Positions 23,273-32,793 of a stretch of DNA of 64,000 nt are shown piece after piece; positions within the stretch are counted from its first letter, which is position 1; each line of letters begins with the position of its first letter. A model generated the notes under the pieces. That model saw only the letters and a program-made list of their open reading frames with translations, ran no database searches and was not told the DNA's origin. Made by a program: the position numbers and the translations under genes. Source of the DNA: Variovorax sp. ZS18.2.2 (GTDB lineage Bacteria > Pseudomonadota > Gammaproteobacteria > Burkholderiales > Burkholderiaceae_C); the NCBI RefSeq assembly GCF_024701975.1, contig NZ_JANLNM010000003.1, forward strand, positions 186,001 through 250,000, written 5' to 3'.

Positions 23273-25695
23273 GTATTTTCCTTTTGTCGCTCCAAGGTTT
23301 TGCTGTCGGCAGGAACTGGCGCGTCGTTCAATAGGCTCCAGACATAGCCGAAGTATTCGACTCGATTCTCGAGGTGGGTAGTACCGCCATTCACGGCAAG
23401 CGTTACCAGCTCGATTGTTCCGGGAGCGGTGCCTGCGTCGGCGCGACGGCTGATGCTTGCACCCCGGAAGGCTCCGGCATTGATCCAGTACTTCAATGCC
23501 ACGTCGGCAGATATGAACGCATCCGCAGCCAACAACGCCGGGTGGGGGTCCGTGGTGTAGTTTCTCCCTCTGTAGGCTTCATAGCCTGCATAGTTGACTC
23601 GCCCCGTCAGCTGGATGAGTCCTCGCCCTCTGAATCTCTGGCCGTCGCCGACCTGGACATTGCCGAGCGACTGAGCTTTTGTTTGTACTTGAGCCGGCCT
23701 GAGAGCAGCATATTCGTTGCGGGTGTACGCAACACGCTGACCGTTTACCCTGCGGTAGACCAATCCAAGCCGCCAGGCAACGCCACTGCGGTCGTCATGG
23801 TCGACGCCCGCTTCCGCTGGCGTGATGACTTCGTACATCGTGCGGAAATAGCGCTCGTTTCCTGTCTCTGTGTTGTATTGCAGCGCGCCCGTTTCCTGAA
23901 AGCATTGGCTCAAGAAGTGAGCTTTTCGCAACGCTGAATCCATCAGTCCGTATTTGCGAAAGGCCTTGTTGAGGGCGATATGCAAACCGGGCGGCATCCC
24001 GTTTCCTTGTGTCGACCCATCGCGAAATCGCCGCATCGACTCTGCCCAACTTACACGGCTCGCAGCCGTTGATTTTCTTGGAAGCAGTTGCGCCATCTCT
24101 TTGAGTCCCAACCATCCACACCTGCGCATCGAACCCATGAACTCTCTCGGGTGAAATCGCCAGTCGGCTTCCTTGAACGCCTTTGGCAGATCCTCAAAGG
24201 TGAGTCCTTGCGCATGCTTGACGAAGCGATCCCATTTCCGGGCCCCAGTGGCATCGTCGTCAGTCGACTTGAAATCTTCGGTCTCCAGCCAGCCATAGCG
24301 CGCCTCGACGGTTGCCCGATCCCACTCGCACGGGAACTTGCAGATTGCGCGGCGCAATTTCTTCCGCACGTCAACCTCCCCGAGCCGCTTGGCCAGCTCG
24401 ACGCGATCCATGCGCCGTTCGTTCTTCGGGTCGGGATCGCGGATCAGCGTTTTCATGTGCAGAGAATCGCACCGCAGATCGGTGTTCGGGTCATCGTCGA
24501 AGCAGTTCCATCCCATGACCGGCAGAAAGTCGGCATCGCTGAACTTGAATGCGCCCTGTGCATTGAGATCTGCCCAGACCTCTCCAGTGGGCGTTGCGAT
24601 CTTGCGCCAGTGGGCGGCGTTGGCAGGCAAAGGGTCAGGGCCCAGGTTGCGTCCGAAGCGCAGCAACTCGTACCAGCCGCTGGGGCTGCTTGCAGCCCGG
24701 GTTGCGGCGTCCAAGGCACCGTGGCGGTCATTGCACACGGCATACAGGTCGTACTCGAAGCTCTGGCTCGCTGCACCCTTGACAGCGGCAGACACATTGA
24801 CGCCGCCGATGTAGTCGTACCGGCTGTCGTTTCTGGATGTGCCAACAGGCACACCGAATCTGTCGTAGCTGGTGAGCGTTGCCATGCCCTTCTCCCAGAC
24901 GATTTGCACCCACTGCGGGTTCGACAGCGCCTGAGCAGTGGTGGCACCAGCTGCGCCAACGGCACCATTCGCCACACGCAACTGACTGGTCGGTTGGCTC
25001 GCGCTTGTTGGGGTACCAGCTGGCAAGTAGATGTAGACGCTACCGAACACACTGTCGGTGCGACCATCGGCGGCAGGCGCCTGGGGATCCAGCGGATCTA
25101 CCCAGTTCGGCCCGCGCCGCGTCAGTCGCCGGAGATTGGCTTCATCGCAGCAGCTCTCGAAATGGATCTGCCCCTCATGTCCGTATATCTGACCGGGTGC
25201 CCCCAACTCATCCTTGCGGTAGACCACATCGCCGACCGCCCACGGCGCCTTCGTCTTCGGACAGTGCGCAATGCTGGAGAGATGCATGCAGGCGCTGTAG
25301 TAGACGACCTCCGTGACAACGTTGCCTTCGACCCCGATCTCGGTCTTGTGCTCGATCACGATAAACCCATCGCTGGTCCACGCGGCCGTGGGCGTGTCGG
25401 CATGAAAGGGGTTGTAGTTGAGCGCGTGCTTCACGTCGTCGTTCGTCGCCGTCGGCGCATGGACAAAGATCACCTTGCCATCGGCGATCGCCCGAACTGG
25501 CAGATAGCCGCCACCGGAACGCGGTGCCTGAATGTGAAGCCCGTTGTGCCACCCCAGCTTCAAGCTCAAGGGAAACGAACCCTCCGGCGCATTGGTGCTC
25601 GCCAGCCGCGATGCGGGCTGCGCCATCGCTGCGTCGAGCCAGGCTTCTTCGGACGCCCCGGCGCGATCGGGCAGAAAGGGAGGACCGATGATCAT
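23269..25695 (-). CDS. Two-domain peptidoglycan hydrolase, probable VgrG-linked T6SS effector
   Basis: An 808 aa protein with no signal peptide. The N-terminal region (about 45-205) resembles an M23/LysM-type wall domain (GYLPVRAIADGKVIFV, then SACMHLSSIAHCP and GQIHFES), though a full zinc site is not certain. The C-terminal region (about 570-790) is a GH19-type lysozyme/chitinase: FLSQCFQETG with E601, ETGNERYFRTMYEV, and FRGRGLIQLTGRVNYAGY. Nine bases separate it from the VgrG stop, and a 4-base overlap joins it to the presumed immunity gene. This order, without an export signal, fits delivery by the VgrG spike into the periplasm of rivals. Confidence 0.82.
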   Translation of the reverse strand: MIIGPPFLPDRAGASEEAWLDAAMAQPASRLASTNAPEGSFPLSLKLGWHNGLHIQAPRSGGGYLPVRAIADGKVIFVHAPTATNDDVKHALNYNPFHADTPTAAWTSDGFIVIEHKTEIGVEGNVVTEVVYYSACMHLSSIAHCPKTKAPWAVGDVVYRKDELGAPGQIYGHEGQIHFESCCDEANLRRLTRRGPNWVDPLDPQAPAADGRTDSVFGSVYIYLPAGTPTSASQPTSQLRVANGAVGAAGATTAQALSNPQWVQIVWEKGMATLTSYDRFGVPVGTSRNDSRYDYIGGVNVSAAVKGAASQSFEYDLYAVCNDRHGALDAATRAASSPSGWYELLRFGRNLGPDPLPANAAHWRKIATPTGEVWADLNAQGAFKFSDADFLPVMGWNCFDDDPNTDLRCDSLHMKTLIRDPDPKNERRMDRVELAKRLGEVDVRKKLRRAICKFPCEWDRATVEARYGWLETEDFKSTDDDATGARKWDRFVKHAQGLTFEDLPKAFKEADWRFHPREFMGSMRRCGWLGLKEMAQLLPRKSTAASRVSWAESMRRFRDGSTQGNGMPPGLHIALNKAFRKYGLMDSALRKAHFLSQCFQETGALQYNTETGNERYFRTMYEVITPAEAGVDHDDRSGVAWRLGLVYRRVNGQRVAYTRNEYAALRPAQVQTKAQSLGNVQVGDGQRFRGRGLIQLTGRVNYAGYEAYRGRNYTTDPHPALLAADAFISADVALKYWINAGAFRGASISRRADAGTAPGTIELVTLAVNGGTTHLENRVEYFGYVWSLLNDAPVPADSKTLERQKENT

Positions 25696-25704
25696 GGACG
25701 GCGC

Positions 25705-28200
25705 TCAAAGTGAGAAGGGAAAAGCCGCGTCCTCGCGCGAAGCAAGGGTCAGCTCGGGGCGCGGAAAGGCGACCGCCTCGACCGGCCGGTTCATCGGCTC
25801 GACCAGCGCATGGCTGGCCGCATGCTCGACCCATCGCCCCTGGGTACCGTGCTCGATGCCTTGCCCATTCCAGCGGCTGAAGCTGCCCCCGCCATTGATC
25901 ACCACCTCTTCTTTCGCCGTGATCGTGATGCGATTGGCGGTGTGCGTGATATCGAGCTTGGCCAGCAGATGGATGCTCTGCTGCATCGCCTTGAATTCGA
26001 TGTTCGCGCCGGCCGCCACCAGCCGGATTCCCGCCTTGTACGAGAACATGCGAATGGCCTCCTTCACGCTGACGAGGAAGCTCTTGCCCGCGCTCACGCT
26101 GGTGTGGCCACCGCTCGTCAGTGCGTGATGCTCGCCGCTGGCCATGTGGGTGGACTGCGCGGTCGTGCTCTCGATGCCTGCCGGGCTGGCCAGTACGAGG
26201 TGCGGCTCGGCCAGTTCGGGGAAGCGGCCTTCGGCCCTGCTCCCACCCACCCCCTTGATCGCATCGTTCTGCGCCTTCAACGCCCGGGTCACTGCATCCT
26301 GGTCACCTGTCGCGTGGGCCTCGGCCTGCTGGGCTGCCACGGACAGGTTCTCGTGCTGCTCTCGGCTTCCCGTGAGGCGCGCCAGCGTCTCGTCCATGGA
26401 CTTGATGTGGCCGTGGGCATTGGCGCGCGTCTCGGTCGATATCAACAGTCCTTCTGCGGCTCTTACGACACCATGCCCGTCGGTGCGCAGCTCGAATCCT
26501 TCGCCGCGCGGGTCCTTGCGCCCTGCGTTGTCTTCGATGCGCGTGATGTGCCCCAGGCTCAGCTGGCTGTGCAGGTGATCGGACTTGAGCTGCGCCTGGA
26601 TCTTCGCGTCGGTGTCGTCCAGGATCAGGTGATTGCTGCGGCCCGCGGCACTGTTGCCGCCTTCCTTCGTCAGTTCCCTCGACCTGAACCCCGAGAGCGC
26701 CGCCTGGCCGGGCAGCACCCACGGCGGCAGGTTCGACTGGTTGTGCACGCGTCCCGTGCACACCGGCAGGTCCGGATCGCCGCCGATGAAGTCGACGATG
26801 ACTTCCTGCCCGATGCGCGGAATGTGCACGCCGCCCAACTGGTTGCCGGCCCACGGCGAACTCACGCGAATCCAGCAGGTGCTGTGCTGGTTCTTCCGGC
26901 CCAGCCGGTCCCAGGGAAACTGAACCTTGATGCGGCCGAGTTCGTCGGTCCAGAGGTTCTGGCCTTCAGGTCCCACGACAACGGCAACCTGGGGGCCGTG
27001 CGTGAAAGGCTTCGAACGCGCGAGCACGGGGCGAAGCACTTCGACGACAGGATGGGCCGTCAGGTCGACGCTGATGCGCCACTGCTGCTTTCTGTCTGCC
27101 GCCGCCTCCTTGAGCTGGCTGTCCTGCGCGACGTCCTCGATGAGGAAGCGCGTCTCCAGGATCAGGTACTCGGCATTGGCGCGCTCGCTGGGGTGCTTCT
27201 CGAGCTTGAACGTGCGGCCTGCCGCCATGCCGCGCAGATTGCCGCTCGCCTGCATCCGCGCCCCGTGCGTGCGCAACGCCTGCATGCGCAACAAGGCGAA
27301 CTGCTGGCCGTCGCCCTGCGGATCGTTGGCGGCCTCCGTCCCCGCCCGGGGTTGCGCATGGTGGCTGCCGGCGCTCGGGTGATGCCATTGGTAGACCTCC
27401 TGGTCGGCTTGCCCGGTCAGACGCGGCGCCTTGCGACTCGCGTCCAGGTCGGCACGAGGACGGGTGTAGTCATAGTCGCGGGTCGCATAGCGACCGCTGG
27501 TGAGCTGGTGATGGGGAACGACGCTGTGCAGGTATTCGGCGTCGGGTTTCCAGCCCGGCGGGTGGTACTCGATCCGCCGATACGCCGCGTTCTCGCTGGT
27601 GCCGTATGCGCCCATGCCGTCGCAAAGAACGAGGCGATGCTTTCCTTCGGCATGCTCGAAGTGATAGCTGATGCCCCACTCCTCGCACAGGCGACAAAAG
27701 AAATCGAAGTCGCTTTCGTTGTACTGGGTCTGGTAATCGCGGACCGGGTAGGTCTCCATCAGGCGCTTGTCGAGCGGGAAGGCGTAGTCGGCCAGCAGCG
27801 CATCGAGGATCTGCACCACGCTCAGGTTCTGAAAGATCCTGCAGTCGACGGACAAGGTGGCCAGGTGCAGCCATGGTCGCAAGCTGAGCCTGTATTGCAC
27901 ATGCCGCCCTTCTTCACCCCAGAAGGCCGCGTCGGTGATGAGCGCGTTGATCTCGCGCGGCGCACCTTCGTCGAGTTCGATCAGGCAGCTGATCTCTCGG
28001 CCGATGAAGTCATCGAGGTTGAAATCCGCCGCGCCGCTGGCACCGAGGTTCAGGCTGTCGGGCGTCTTGAGCAGCAGCTCGTATTCGAAGAGCTCGTTGA
28101 TGCATTCCCGGCCCGACAAGCGCACTGGTTCCAGTGCCGGGCGGCCCAGAAAAACAGGAATGGCGGGGCTTTGGATTTGGAGCGTGCGTGAAGAAGGCAT
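25705..28200 (-). CDS. vgrG: Type VI secretion spike protein VgrG
   Basis: An 831 aa VgrG (TssI), the trimeric spike tip of the type VI secretion apparatus. The gp27-like region (about 1-370) includes ESDFDFFCRLCEEWGISYHFEH. The gp5 OB-fold (about 400-490) includes LGRIKVQFPWDR, CWIRVSSPWAGNQLGGVHIPRIGQEV and VDFIGGDPDLPV. A long C-terminal DUF2345-like beta-helix follows (GNSAAGRSNHLILDDTDAK to TITAKEEVVINGGGS). I chose ATG 28200; an upstream TTG (28242) is less likely. No other T6SS structural genes are in the window, so this is an orphan vgrG-effector island served by an apparatus encoded elsewhere. Confidence 0.95.
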   Translation of the reverse strand: MPSSRTLQIQSPAIPVFLGRPALEPVRLSGRECINELFEYELLLKTPDSLNLGASGAADFNLDDFIGREISCLIELDEGAPREINALITDAAFWGEEGRHVQYRLSLRPWLHLATLSVDCRIFQNLSVVQILDALLADYAFPLDKRLMETYPVRDYQTQYNESDFDFFCRLCEEWGISYHFEHAEGKHRLVLCDGMGAYGTSENAAYRRIEYHPPGWKPDAEYLHSVVPHHQLTSGRYATRDYDYTRPRADLDASRKAPRLTGQADQEVYQWHHPSAGSHHAQPRAGTEAANDPQGDGQQFALLRMQALRTHGARMQASGNLRGMAAGRTFKLEKHPSERANAEYLILETRFLIEDVAQDSQLKEAAADRKQQWRISVDLTAHPVVEVLRPVLARSKPFTHGPQVAVVVGPEGQNLWTDELGRIKVQFPWDRLGRKNQHSTCWIRVSSPWAGNQLGGVHIPRIGQEVIVDFIGGDPDLPVCTGRVHNQSNLPPWVLPGQAALSGFRSRELTKEGGNSAAGRSNHLILDDTDAKIQAQLKSDHLHSQLSLGHITRIEDNAGRKDPRGEGFELRTDGHGVVRAAEGLLISTETRANAHGHIKSMDETLARLTGSREQHENLSVAAQQAEAHATGDQDAVTRALKAQNDAIKGVGGSRAEGRFPELAEPHLVLASPAGIESTTAQSTHMASGEHHALTSGGHTSVSAGKSFLVSVKEAIRMFSYKAGIRLVAAGANIEFKAMQQSIHLLAKLDITHTANRITITAKEEVVINGGGSFSRWNGQGIEHGTQGRWVEHAASHALVEPMNRPVEAVAFPRPELTLASREDAAFPFSL

Positions 28201-28347
28201 CGCCGCAGTGTTCCGGCTTGGCCCGAATAACACTGCGAACAATGGTCACGTGCGCTGAGCCGCGACCACAAAGGGGCGGAAAGCGGGAGATATGTCATGC
28301 CCTGGCGCGGCACGACCCGCGTCCAGGGCGACCAGACCAACCGATGC

Positions 28348-31300
28348 CTACCAGCGCACGCGCACCCCCAACGATCCGTTGACCGAGCTCTTGACCTTGG
28401 CATTGCCACCGGAGGACCACAGCTTGCCCACCTCGCCGTACAGACTGGTCGTGGCGCTCAGTGCCAGCGAGAAGCCGCCTGCGAGTTCCGTACTCGTCGC
28501 GCCAGTCGAGCTGGCGATGTCAGTGATGGCGGCCGGGTTCACGAACCGCGCGACGTCCGTGCCCTTCGATGTCCTGTAGACATTGAGCCGGCCATAAGGC
28601 TGCAGGGTGCCCGCGCCGGTGGCGACCTCGCCCTTGATCCGCACGCCCGCGCGCGCAATCCAGCCGTTGTCGGGACGCTGCTGCACCTGCGCGCCGAACA
28701 GCGTCACGTCGTCCAGGCTCAGGTGCTGGTGGATCAGTTGCAGCTGCGGCTCGATCTTCCAGCCACTGGCGCCCAACACGAACGCCTGCCCCACCTCCAG
28801 GGAGGCCAACAGGCTGTTGCCCTTGCCCGCGATGCCTGCACCCAACATGGGCTGCACCGTGTAGCGGTGGCGCCCGGCCTGCAGCACCGTGTCCGCGTAG
28901 AAGCCGGCGTCGCTCGTGAAAGTGCCATAGACACCCAGGTACTGACTGCGCAGGTCATTGCTGCCCACGCGCAGGTTGGCGATGCCGCTGGCGAAGCCGT
29001 CCACGCGCGCATCACCGTCGAGCTGACCGACATAGAGACCGGCGCGCCAGTTCGGCAAGGCCAACAGATCCGTGCCCGCCTGAAAGCCCGTCAGGCGACC
29101 CTTGCTGGAAGGGGAGACCGTGCCGCGTTGCTGGATGTCCAGGTCCGTGGAAAGGACACGACCCCAGGCGCGGCGATCGCCGCCGGCCAAGCCCAGGGGC
29201 TGCCCGTCTGCGTCACCCGCATCGCCTGCGCTGCGCTTGACGTCATCGTCACCCGCGCGCAGACGCGCGTTGCCCAACATCGCGAGATTGCCCTGGCGCA
29301 GTTGGCTCGGCAGCGCGGCGAGCAGCGAGGCTTCCTTGCGATAAGCGGGTAGTTGAAGTGCCGGTGCCGGTGCCGGTGCTGGTGCCGGTGCTGGTGCCGG
29401 TGCCGGTGCTGGTGCCGGTGCCGGTGCTGGTGCTGGTGCTGGTGCTGGTGCTGGTGCTGGTGCTGGTGCTGGTGCTGGTGCCGGTGCCGGTGCCGGCACC
29501 GTGGATGCGAGGTACCCACCGCCCGCAGTGGTGGTCAGTCGGTACTCGTACGCGCCCGCGTCAACGTGCCCACCTGCCAGCGAAAAAGCGTTGGCCTGGA
29601 TGCTGCCGCCTTGCGCGGTGCCGATGATCTCGATGCCGTTGCCCGTGGTCAGCGCCCCCAGGCCGCCCACGTTGCTCACCTGCACCGTGGTGCTGCCGCT
29701 GGCGATGGCGCTCGCGCCGCTCAAGACGAGACGGTCCGAGACACTGGCGCTGTTGTTCAACGCCGTGGCGAGCTTGAGCGTGCCGTTCTGCCCGATCCAC
29801 GGACCGGTCACGGTCAGCGTCGTGCCGGGCACGGTGCCCGACAGGGAGACCGTGCCGGCATTGGTCATGCCCGCGATGCGTTGGCTGTAGCCGGCCAGGT
29901 CCAGCATGGCTGCGCTGTTCACCGTCATGGCGCTCGCGGCGCTGAAGGTGTTGACCGCACCGGCTTGCAGCCGGCCTGCCGCGACCACGGTGGCCCCGCT
30001 GTAGGTGTTGGCACCGGTGGTGATGAGCACGCCGCTGCCGTTCTTGGTGAGCAAACCCGTGCCGCTGATGACGCCGCCCAGGGTCTCGGTAAAGGCGCCT
30101 GTGTCGATGACGGGGTCTCGGGTGCCGGTGAGCACGACGTCGTTGGACAGGCTCAGGCCGTTGGCGCTGAAGCCCAGGGTGGTGTCATCGTCCATGGACA
30201 AGGCGCCGCTGCCCAGGGCACTGCTGTGGCCGACGTTCAGCTGCCCGGCCTTGAGCGCAGTGCCGCCGCTGTAGGTGTTGGCACCGGCCAGTGTGAGCGC
30301 GCCGCTGCCGGTCTTGGCCAGGCCGCCGCTGCCGGCGATCTGGCCGGAGAACGTGGTCGAGCTGTTGTCCGCGCCGGTGGTCAGCGTGGCCGTTCCGAGT
30401 GCGACCTTGCCCGCGCCGGTCAGGGAGCCGATGGTCTGGTTGAAGTTGCCCAGGTCGAGTTGGCCCTTTGCGTCGATGAAGAAGGCACTGCGCGACGAGA
30501 AGCCGGTGGCGGAGCCAGCCTGCAGGGTACCCGCCATCACACCGGTGGGGCCGGAGTAGGTGCTGGCGCCCGACAGGGTCAACGTGCCCGTGCCCAGCTT
30601 GGCGAAGCCGCCTGAGGTGGCGCCGTCGGTGACGGCACCCGACAGGGTCAGGCCAAAGGCCTGGGTGTCGATGTTGCCGATGCCGCTGAGGGTGATCGCG
30701 TTGGCCAGCGTGAGCTTGTCGGCCGCGGCCTGCAGGGTGGTGGCATCGAACATGGCGAGCGTGCCGGTGCCCAGAGCTGTCGAAGAGCCGACCCCGAGCG
30801 TGCCACCCTGCAATTGCGTGCCACCCGAATAACTGTTGTTGCCTGTCAGCGTCAGCGTGCCTGCGCCGGACTTGACCAGACTGCCGACGTAGTCGGCGTC
30901 TGTTCTGGACAGGAGGTAGGCACCGCGTGCACCTCCAGCGTCGATGTCCGCCTGAAGTTGCGCATTGCTTGCGATGATCCTGTCGCGAGGAATATTGTTG
31001 ATTACCTGCGCCAATGCGGTATCGCTGCGCCCTGCAATGAACTTGCTGAAGTCATCGGATTCGCTGTAAGGGCCGGTCCATCCCGGATGAAGAATCTCAT
31101 AGAGTGCCAGAAGCTGCGCACCAACCGGGTCCGCGCTAACAGCGGCCAAGGCCGCATCGAGTTTCGCCGGCGTGTATGCACCCTTCGTGTTGGCGTCGAT
31201 CGCCGCCTGGAGAAGTTTTTTTCCCTGTGCTACTGCCGTCACAAGTTCGGTGGAGGGCGCTGTCACCTCTGGAACGACCTGTTTTTGTTCTTCGAGCTTG

Positions 31301-32619
31301 CGCTGGATCAGCGCAGCTTCAGAAATGTTGTTGCTCCAGGTGTCGGTGATACCCGTCGTGAAGTTCGCCTTGAACACGCCGAGAAACTGACCCGGGCCGT
31401 ACATGGCCTTGCTCAGGTCGGGCACTCCCCAGCCAAATTTCGCGTTCGGCACATCGACCGGACCGTCGCCCAGATGCTTGGCCGTCGTCAAAAGAATGGT
31501 GCGAACGGCCTGATTGTCCAGCGAGGGGTAGCGCTCCATCAGCACGCCTAGCGCGCCAGTCACGTGCGGCGCTGCCATCGAAGTGCCGGAGCTCTCGTCG
31601 TAGCCGGTGTCCGAACTGGAATCCAGGCTGTTGATGTCCACGCCCGGTGCCGAGACGCACCAGTACTTGGCAACGCCGCACTGGTTGCTGAAGCTCGCCA
31701 ACGTGAGGTCTTTGTTCAGAGCCGCAGCTGTCACCCAGTTCTGCTCGAGTTCGGGCCTGAAATACGGCAAGGCGGAGCGCACATTGATCTGCGTCCCGCC
31801 TTTATTTCCGGCAGCCCAGACTTGCAGCACATTCGTCTCTTTCGCGACGTCGGCAGCCGCGTCCAGCCATGACTTCTTGCCCCCACCCTGGAGGCGCTCG
31901 TAGCCTGCTTTCAAGTCGGCGACCGAACTGTGCCTGTCTCTGGAATCCGGAGTGCCCCAGCTGCTGTTGATGACACGGACGCCGGCGGCTGCCAAGTTGC
32001 CGTAGGCGGCCTTGAAGTAGTTGTAATCCATGTTCACGCCATAGATCGAACCGTCCGTGCCGTTGCTGTTCGTGATGAAGTAGTCGCTGTCGAACGCGAC
32101 GCCCATCATGCCCAGGCCGTTCTTCGCTCCCGCAATGGTCCCGGAGACATGGCTACCGTGGTTGTCGTTGAGCGGGTTCTTCGCGCCGGTCGTGTTGAAC
32201 GTGTCCCCGGCCTTCCAGGCTTGCGAGCCGTTCTGGAATTGCGAGCCGTCATTGGCGTAAGTGCCTGTGACCGCAAGGGCCGTGGCGCCCCTCATTGCGA
32301 ATTCCTGGTGCATCAACCGGAGCCCCGAATCGACCGCACCGACCTTCACACCTTTGCCACTGAAACCCAATGCATAGGCGAACTGGGCATTCATCACTCC
32401 AAGCCCCCAATCGGACTTGAACTCGGCATTGTTCGCCCAGGTCGCCACGGCGGCATTGAAGTCGTTCGTCTTCGACCCGTCGTAATTTGTATAGGCCTGT
32501 GCACCAGCCTGCATCGCCATCGCCGGCCCCAGGGCCAGGACCACAGCGCGATGAATATGACGACGCTCGAAAGACATCTTTCCGACAAGCGACTTGCCGG
32601 TTCTTGGGCTTTTTGCCAT
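28348..32619 (-). CDS. Subtilisin-type autotransporter with Pro-Ala linker
   Basis: A 1423 aa type V secreted protease. After an extended signal (residues 1-42, ending MQAGAQA) comes an S8 peptidase domain with the triad D97 (GAVDSG), H154 (NHGSHVSG) and S347 (GTSMAAPH), and N272 in AAGN. A passenger of autotransporter-associated repeats follows (about 590-980; many copies of the kind GTLTLTGNNSYSGGT). Then 22 Pro-Ala units (about 1042-1086) and the outer-membrane beta-barrel (about 1140-1423), ending GVRVRW with the required terminal aromatic. GGGAG precedes the ATG. It is divergent from a prolyl-hydroxylase-like gene. Confidence 0.93.
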   Translation of the reverse strand: MAKSPRTGKSLVGKMSFERRHIHRAVVLALGPAMAMQAGAQAYTNYDGSKTNDFNAAVATWANNAEFKSDWGLGVMNAQFAYALGFSGKGVKVGAVDSGLRLMHQEFAMRGATALAVTGTYANDGSQFQNGSQAWKAGDTFNTTGAKNPLNDNHGSHVSGTIAGAKNGLGMMGVAFDSDYFITNSNGTDGSIYGVNMDYNYFKAAYGNLAAAGVRVINSSWGTPDSRDRHSSVADLKAGYERLQGGGKKSWLDAAADVAKETNVLQVWAAGNKGGTQINVRSALPYFRPELEQNWVTAAALNKDLTLASFSNQCGVAKYWCVSAPGVDINSLDSSSDTGYDESSGTSMAAPHVTGALGVLMERYPSLDNQAVRTILLTTAKHLGDGPVDVPNAKFGWGVPDLSKAMYGPGQFLGVFKANFTTGITDTWSNNISEAALIQRKLEEQKQVVPEVTAPSTELVTAVAQGKKLLQAAIDANTKGAYTPAKLDAALAAVSADPVGAQLLALYEILHPGWTGPYSESDDFSKFIAGRSDTALAQVINNIPRDRIIASNAQLQADIDAGGARGAYLLSRTDADYVGSLVKSGAGTLTLTGNNSYSGGTQLQGGTLGVGSSTALGTGTLAMFDATTLQAAADKLTLANAITLSGIGNIDTQAFGLTLSGAVTDGATSGGFAKLGTGTLTLSGASTYSGPTGVMAGTLQAGSATGFSSRSAFFIDAKGQLDLGNFNQTIGSLTGAGKVALGTATLTTGADNSSTTFSGQIAGSGGLAKTGSGALTLAGANTYSGGTALKAGQLNVGHSSALGSGALSMDDDTTLGFSANGLSLSNDVVLTGTRDPVIDTGAFTETLGGVISGTGLLTKNGSGVLITTGANTYSGATVVAAGRLQAGAVNTFSAASAMTVNSAAMLDLAGYSQRIAGMTNAGTVSLSGTVPGTTLTVTGPWIGQNGTLKLATALNNSASVSDRLVLSGASAIASGSTTVQVSNVGGLGALTTGNGIEIIGTAQGGSIQANAFSLAGGHVDAGAYEYRLTTTAGGGYLASTVPAPAPAPAPAPAPAPAPAPAPAPAPAPAPAPAPAPAPAPAPAPAPALQLPAYRKEASLLAALPSQLRQGNLAMLGNARLRAGDDDVKRSAGDAGDADGQPLGLAGGDRRAWGRVLSTDLDIQQRGTVSPSSKGRLTGFQAGTDLLALPNWRAGLYVGQLDGDARVDGFASGIANLRVGSNDLRSQYLGVYGTFTSDAGFYADTVLQAGRHRYTVQPMLGAGIAGKGNSLLASLEVGQAFVLGASGWKIEPQLQLIHQHLSLDDVTLFGAQVQQRPDNGWIARAGVRIKGEVATGAGTLQPYGRLNVYRTSKGTDVARFVNPAAITDIASSTGATSTELAGGFSLALSATTSLYGEVGKLWSSGGNAKVKSSVNGSLGVRVRW
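29363..29494. repeat. 22 tandem hexamers (GGTGCC/GGTGCT) coding for Pro-Ala
   Basis: Twenty-two uninterrupted six-base units inside the autotransporter gene, alternating GGTGCC and GGTGCT, with a block of nine identical GGTGCT units in the middle. On the coding strand they give (Pro-Ala)n between passenger and barrel. Gain or loss of a unit keeps the frame, so copy-number change would alter linker length and not switch expression off. Confidence 0.95.
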
Positions 32620-32793
32620 TTACTTCGCTCCCTTTTGAAACCGCATTCCAGATTTGCCGGCAGACCGCCGGATAGCGCGTGATTTCCCGTCACACACTCG
32701 AAGCTTTTACGCAACTTCTGCGCCAAGAAATCGATGGTTTTCCTGCCGGTGCACGCAGACCGAGATTCGGGAAAAGTCAAAATCCCGCACACC

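Noticed and set aside
29363-29494. CRISPR-like or intergenic satellite array.
   Set aside because: The units are six bases, contiguous and in frame inside the autotransporter gene; they code for the Pro-Ala linker.
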